A DNA stretch of 64,000 nt from Streptomyces sp. SDr-06. GTDB taxonomy: Bacteria; Actinomycetota; Actinomycetes; Streptomycetales; Streptomycetaceae. Position 1 is the first letter of the stretch; every line of letters begins with the position of its first letter. The stretch is taken from NCBI RefSeq assembly GCF_003324565.1, contig NZ_QOLA01000005.1:62001-126000 (forward strand), written 5' to 3'. The notes beneath the pieces are model-generated. The model saw only the letters and a program-made list of their open reading frames with translations, made no database searches and was not told the origin of the DNA. Positions 61,023-64,000 of this stretch are shown piece by piece. Position numbers and translations under genes: made by a program.

Positions 61023-62528
61023 GTGAAGCGAGCGATACTCGCCGGTCTGCGCTGGACCAGTCTGCGGCTGCGGCTCGTCGTCGTGTTCGCGCTCGTCGCG
61101 CTCACCGCGGCCGTCTCCGCGTCCGGCATCGCGTACTGGCTCAACCGTGAGGCCGTCCTCGTCCGCACCCAGGACTCGGCGCTCAACGACTTCCGTCAGG
61201 GCATGCAGAACCGGGCCGCCTCGCTGCCGTTGCAGCCCACCGAGCACGAGCTGCAGGTGGCCGCCAAGCAGATGGCGGACAGCAGCAACTCCCGTTACAA
61301 CGTGCTGCTGGTGGCCGAGCGCGCCCCGGGCAAGCCGATCGTGGGGGCGTCGAACGTCGACGGCTTCACACTCGACGACGTGCCGGGCTCCCTCCAGGAG
61401 GCGGTCACCAAGAAGCAGAAGGTCACCCAGACCAACGCCTACCCGTACCACCTGTTCTGGCAGCGGATCACCCTGCACGGCCATCCGTACCTGGTCGGCG
61501 GGACGAAGATCATCGGGGCCGGGCCGACCGGTTACATGCTGGCCCCGCTCGACCAGGAGCGGCGCGACCTCAACTCGCTCGCCTGGTCGCTCGGCATCGC
61601 CACCCTGCTCGCGCTGCTCGCCTCGGCGCTGCTCGCGCAGGCGGCCGCCACCACCGTGCTGCGGCCGGTGCAGCGGCTCGGGGACGCGGCGCGCCGGCTC
61701 GGCGAGGGCAAGCTCGACACCCGCCTGAGGGTCTCCGGCACGGACGAACTCGCCGATCTGTCACGGACGTTCAACCGCACCGCCGAGGCCCTGGAGAAGA
61801 AGGTCACCGACATGAGCGCACGCGAGGAGGCGAGCCGCCGCTTCGTCGCCGACATGTCGCACGAGCTGCGTACGCCGCTGACCGCGCTCACCGCGGTCGC
61901 CGAGGTCCTGGACGAGGAGGAGGACAGCCTCGACCCGATGATCGCGCCCGCCGTGCGCCTGGTGGTCTCCGAGACCCGGCGCCTGAACGTCCTGGTCGAG
62001 AACCTGATGGAGGTCACCCGCTTCGACGCGGGCACCGCCCGCCTGGTCCTGGACGACGTGGACATCGCCGACCAGATCACCGCGTGCATCGACACCCGGG
62101 CCTGGCTGGACGCCGTCGAACTGGACGCCGAGCGCGGCATCATGGCCCGCCTCGACCCGCGCCGCCTGGACGTGGTGCTCGCCAACCTCATCGGCAACGC
62201 CCTCAAGCACGGCGGCTCCCCGGTGCGGGTCTCGGTGCGCGTCGAGGACGACGAGCTGGTCATCGCGGTACGCGACCACGGGCCCGGCATCCCCGAGGAC
62301 GTACTGCCGCACGTCTTCGACCGCTTCTACAAGGCCAGCGCCTCGCGGCCGCGCTCCGAGGGCAGCGGTCTGGGCCTGTCCATCGCGATGGAGAACGCGC
62401 ACATCCACGGCGGCGACATCTCCGCCTCCAACTCCCCCGAAGGCGGCGCGGTGTTCGTGCTGCGGCTTCCGCTGGACGCCACCCCGCCCGCCACCGCCGA
62501 GACGCCGGAAGGAGGCGCGGCGCAGTGA
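61023..62528 (+). CDS. afsQ2: Sensor histidine kinase AfsQ2
   Basis: 501 residues. Helix 1 near 15-40, an external sensor domain of about 135 residues (to 180), helix 2 (LGIATLLALLASALLAQAAA), a HAMP domain, then the phosphoacceptor box RRFVADMSHELRTPLTALTA and the ATPase motifs NLIGNALKHGG, DHGPGIPED and GSGLGLSIA. All catalytic boxes are intact. GTG 61023 lies 40 bp after afsQ1. It partners AfsQ1 in sensing a signal linked to glutamate/nitrogen supply. Confidence 0.94.
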   Translation: MKRAILAGLRWTSLRLRLVVVFALVALTAAVSASGIAYWLNREAVLVRTQDSALNDFRQGMQNRAASLPLQPTEHELQVAAKQMADSSNSRYNVLLVAERAPGKPIVGASNVDGFTLDDVPGSLQEAVTKKQKVTQTNAYPYHLFWQRITLHGHPYLVGGTKIIGAGPTGYMLAPLDQERRDLNSLAWSLGIATLLALLASALLAQAAATTVLRPVQRLGDAARRLGEGKLDTRLRVSGTDELADLSRTFNRTAEALEKKVTDMSAREEASRRFVADMSHELRTPLTALTAVAEVLDEEEDSLDPMIAPAVRLVVSETRRLNVLVENLMEVTRFDAGTARLVLDDVDIADQITACIDTRAWLDAVELDAERGIMARLDPRRLDVVLANLIGNALKHGGSPVRVSVRVEDDELVIAVRDHGPGIPEDVLPHVFDRFYKASASRPRSEGSGLGLSIAMENAHIHGGDISASNSPEGGAVFVLRLPLDATPPATAETPEGGAAQ

Positions 62529-63148
62529 GAGGACGACGTCACCGGGCAGCCGCCGCGCTGGCCGGGCTGCTCGCGCTGGGCGCGGCCGCCACCGGCTGCG
62601 GAATCCGGCCCACCTCGGTCCCGGTCGACGCGGGACCGGCTCCTTCCCGGGTGCCGTGCGAGGTGCCGGACAACGCGGTCACCCCGCAGTTCGAGGGCGT
62701 CACCGCCCAGGTCTACCTGGTGTGCGGGGCGCAGCTGGTCACGGCCCGGCGCTCGGTGCGCATCCCGGAGAGCACGGGCGCGGCGGACCGGCTCCGCTTC
62801 GCGCAGGCGCTGCTCGACGAGCTGATCGCGCAGCCGTCGGGCGACGAGAAGGACGCCGGGTTCACCACCGAGGTGAAGGGCCCGCTCACCGTCACGGCGG
62901 CGCACAAGAACGATCCGGCGGGCGCGCTGCGGCTGAGCCGCAACCCGGCGGACCTCTCCGCGCTCGCCCTGTCCCAGGTGGTCTGCACGTACGCGGAGAA
63001 CACCCCGACGGCGCCCGGCAGCCAGCAGGTGGTGCTCGGCGGGCCCGGCGAGGACCCGGCGCGCGGCTACACCTGCACGTCGGAGATGAAGTCCCGGCCG
63101 GACAGCGCGGCGACCCTGGGCGACATCCCCCGGCCCACCCGCACCTAG
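62525..63148 (+). CDS. afsQ3: Lipoprotein AfsQ3
   Basis: 207 residues with a lipobox (LALGAAATGCGIRP), so anchored outside the membrane. The rest resembles GerMN/LpqB-like secreted domains (ALLDELIAQPSGDEKDAG). Its GTG overlaps the afsQ2 stop by 4 bp (GTGA), so it is coupled to the kinase and probably modulates sensing. The name follows locus order in S. coelicolor; the exact role is not established. Confidence 0.87.
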   Translation: MRGRRHRAAAALAGLLALGAAATGCGIRPTSVPVDAGPAPSRVPCEVPDNAVTPQFEGVTAQVYLVCGAQLVTARRSVRIPESTGAADRLRFAQALLDELIAQPSGDEKDAGFTTEVKGPLTVTAAHKNDPAGALRLSRNPADLSALALSQVVCTYAENTPTAPGSQQVVLGGPGEDPARGYTCTSEMKSRPDSAATLGDIPRPTRT

Positions 63149-63217
63149 CGCGACACCCCGGCCAAGTCACCCGGCCGCGGCGGAACCGTTCCCGCCGCGG
63201 GCCGCGTCTTGGGGGGC

Positions 63218-63778
63218 GTGCAGCAGCTTCATGGTCAAGGCGGCAGCGCCGTCATCCGGTTCCGCGTGGTGGGGTTCGTCCTCCTCCTCGCGCATCTGCT
63301 GCTCGTGGCGTGGACCTCGCTGCGGCCCCGGAACGTGATGTGGGTGACGGCCACCAATCTGACGCCGTTCGCCGGCATCAAGGCCGATCTCGCGCTCGGT
63401 CCGCTGGAGGCCGCGCACCAGATCGGCGAGGGGCTGCTACTGCTCGCCCCGCTCGGGGTGCTGCTGCCCATAGTGGGCGGCCGGCTCCAGGTCTCCCCGC
63501 TCGCCTCGCTGGTACGCACCGTCCTGGCCGGCGCGCTGATCTCGCTCGGCATCGCCCTGTTGCAGACGGCGGTGCCCGGCCAGGTCCCCGACGTGGACTC
63601 GCTGCTCCTGAACACGGCCGGCGTCGCGCTCGCCCACCTCGCGGTGGTGCCGGCCGGCCGCCGGGGACTGCGCCGCAGGAACCAGAAGGAGGACCGGGAG
63701 CCGCCCGCCCCCGTCCTTCGGGATGACACCCCCCAGGGACGCACCCCGACGATTCCCAGGGTCGGGATCGCCCCGTAG
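63218..63778 (+). CDS. VanZ-like family membrane protein
   Basis: About 186 residues with four helices (VVGFVLLLAHLLLVAWTSLR first). The VanZ pattern is visible: SLRP, NLTPFAGI, then EGLLLLAPLGVLLPIVGG and PDVDSLLLNTAGVALAHL, where conserved Asp and Asn lie at the membrane face. VanZ-type proteins are linked to glycopeptide tolerance and, more recently, lipid or wall metabolism. GTG 63218 is used; TTG 63209 is possible. Followed by a basic/acidic tail. Confidence 0.86.
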   Translation: MQQLHGQGGSAVIRFRVVGFVLLLAHLLLVAWTSLRPRNVMWVTATNLTPFAGIKADLALGPLEAAHQIGEGLLLLAPLGVLLPIVGGRLQVSPLASLVRTVLAGALISLGIALLQTAVPGQVPDVDSLLLNTAGVALAHLAVVPAGRRGLRRRNQKEDREPPAPVLRDDTPQGRTPTIPRVGIAP

Positions 63779-63874
63779 CCCGACGGCCGGGCGGCGCCGG
63801 GGAGGGACCATGGAGACATCGCGAGGGAGCCCACCACGAGCGGCTCCCCCACTCCAGCTCCGAAGGAGCCTTCC

Positions 63875-64000
63875 ATGAGCGCCCCTCTTCTCCGCCCCAC
63901 CGAAGGCCGCCGGATCGGCGGGGTGTGCGCCGCGCTCGCACGGCGCTTCGGCACCTCCGCCACCACGATGCGCGTGATCTTCGTTCTCTCGTGCCTGCTG
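63875..64000 (+). CDS. PspC domain protein, cut by window edge
   Basis: Only the first 42 residues are in the window: MSAPLLRPTEGRRIGGVCAA, then LARRFGTSATTMRVIFVLSC, the classical PspC start motif ahead of its helix. GAAGGAG lies 6 nt before ATG 63875. PspC proteins relate to membrane stress response. Nothing can be said of the missing C-terminus. Confidence 0.85.
   Translation, partial: MSAPLLRPTEGRRIGGVCAALARRFGTSATTMRVIFVLSCLL

Overview
This is a chromosomal segment of a Streptomyces species, or a very close actinomycete. Base composition is very high GC. The content fits too: mycothiol conjugate amidase, SigE/ECF and DUF5753-type XRE regulators, a PccB/PccE/AccA2 acyl-CoA carboxylase set, class F sortase, and the AfsQ1/AfsQ2/AfsQ3-SigQ signalling locus. 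Gene order matches, from memory, the conserved core of Streptomyces chromosomes, so most of the window is core genome. I see no tRNA, rRNA, integrase, transposase or prophage.

Layout. 1-4.6 kb: end of GTP-dependent PEP carboxykinase, a hemolysin-III/TrhA membrane protein, and a DHA2 drug exporter with its TetR regulator and a clear operator. 4.6-5 kb: extragenic repeat block. 5-12.8 kb: thioredoxin-fold YyaL protein, a large membrane-associated STAND NTPase with TPRs, mca, DUF4307, greA. 12.8-20.7 kb: DrrAB-like ABC exporter, threonine dehydratase, MarR, a degenerate sigma factor with a small membrane partner, metB, msrA. 20.8-23.2 kb: a compact accessory-looking cassette (small protein, DUF6879, DUF5753-XRE regulator that seems to start on CTG, then two paralogous Cys-containing small proteins around a third). 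23.2-30.6 kb: DUF4291, GntR/DMT pair, DUF1330, ADH/MmyB-like pair, L,D-transpeptidase, a tiny LADTG sortase substrate. 30.6-44.7 kb: hutH, GAF-GGDEF protein, enoyl-CoA hydratase, adenylate cyclase, birA, pccB-pccE, GDSL esterase, a 42-residue membrane protein, maf, accA2, TetR, and two more repeat blocks. 44.6-59.3 kb: DeoR, quinone-type Lpd, purine nucleoside phosphorylase and phosphomutase, PigV-like mannosyltransferase, sortase F with a candidate substrate, deoC with a full and a truncated aldehyde dehydrogenase, and a uridine kinase-like protein. 59.3-64 kb: sigQ divergent from afsQ1-afsQ2-afsQ3, VanZ-like protein, start of a PspC protein.

How genes work together. BirA biotinylates AccA2, which with PccB and PccE forms an acyl/propionyl-CoA carboxylase. 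Purine nucleoside phosphorylase, phosphomutase, DeoC and the aldehyde dehydrogenases make a nucleoside salvage and deoxyribose breakdown route. Its two transcription units share an identical 12-bp palindrome. AfsQ1/Q2 probably control sigQ and themselves through a GTCAC-N6-GTCAC site between them.

The most notable signals are the CTG-started DUF6879/XRE cassette, a 179-bp element with perfect 22-bp terminal inverted repeats, the sortase F/duplicated-domain protein pair, the truncated aldehyde dehydrogenase partner, and several dyad operators and apparently leaderless genes.
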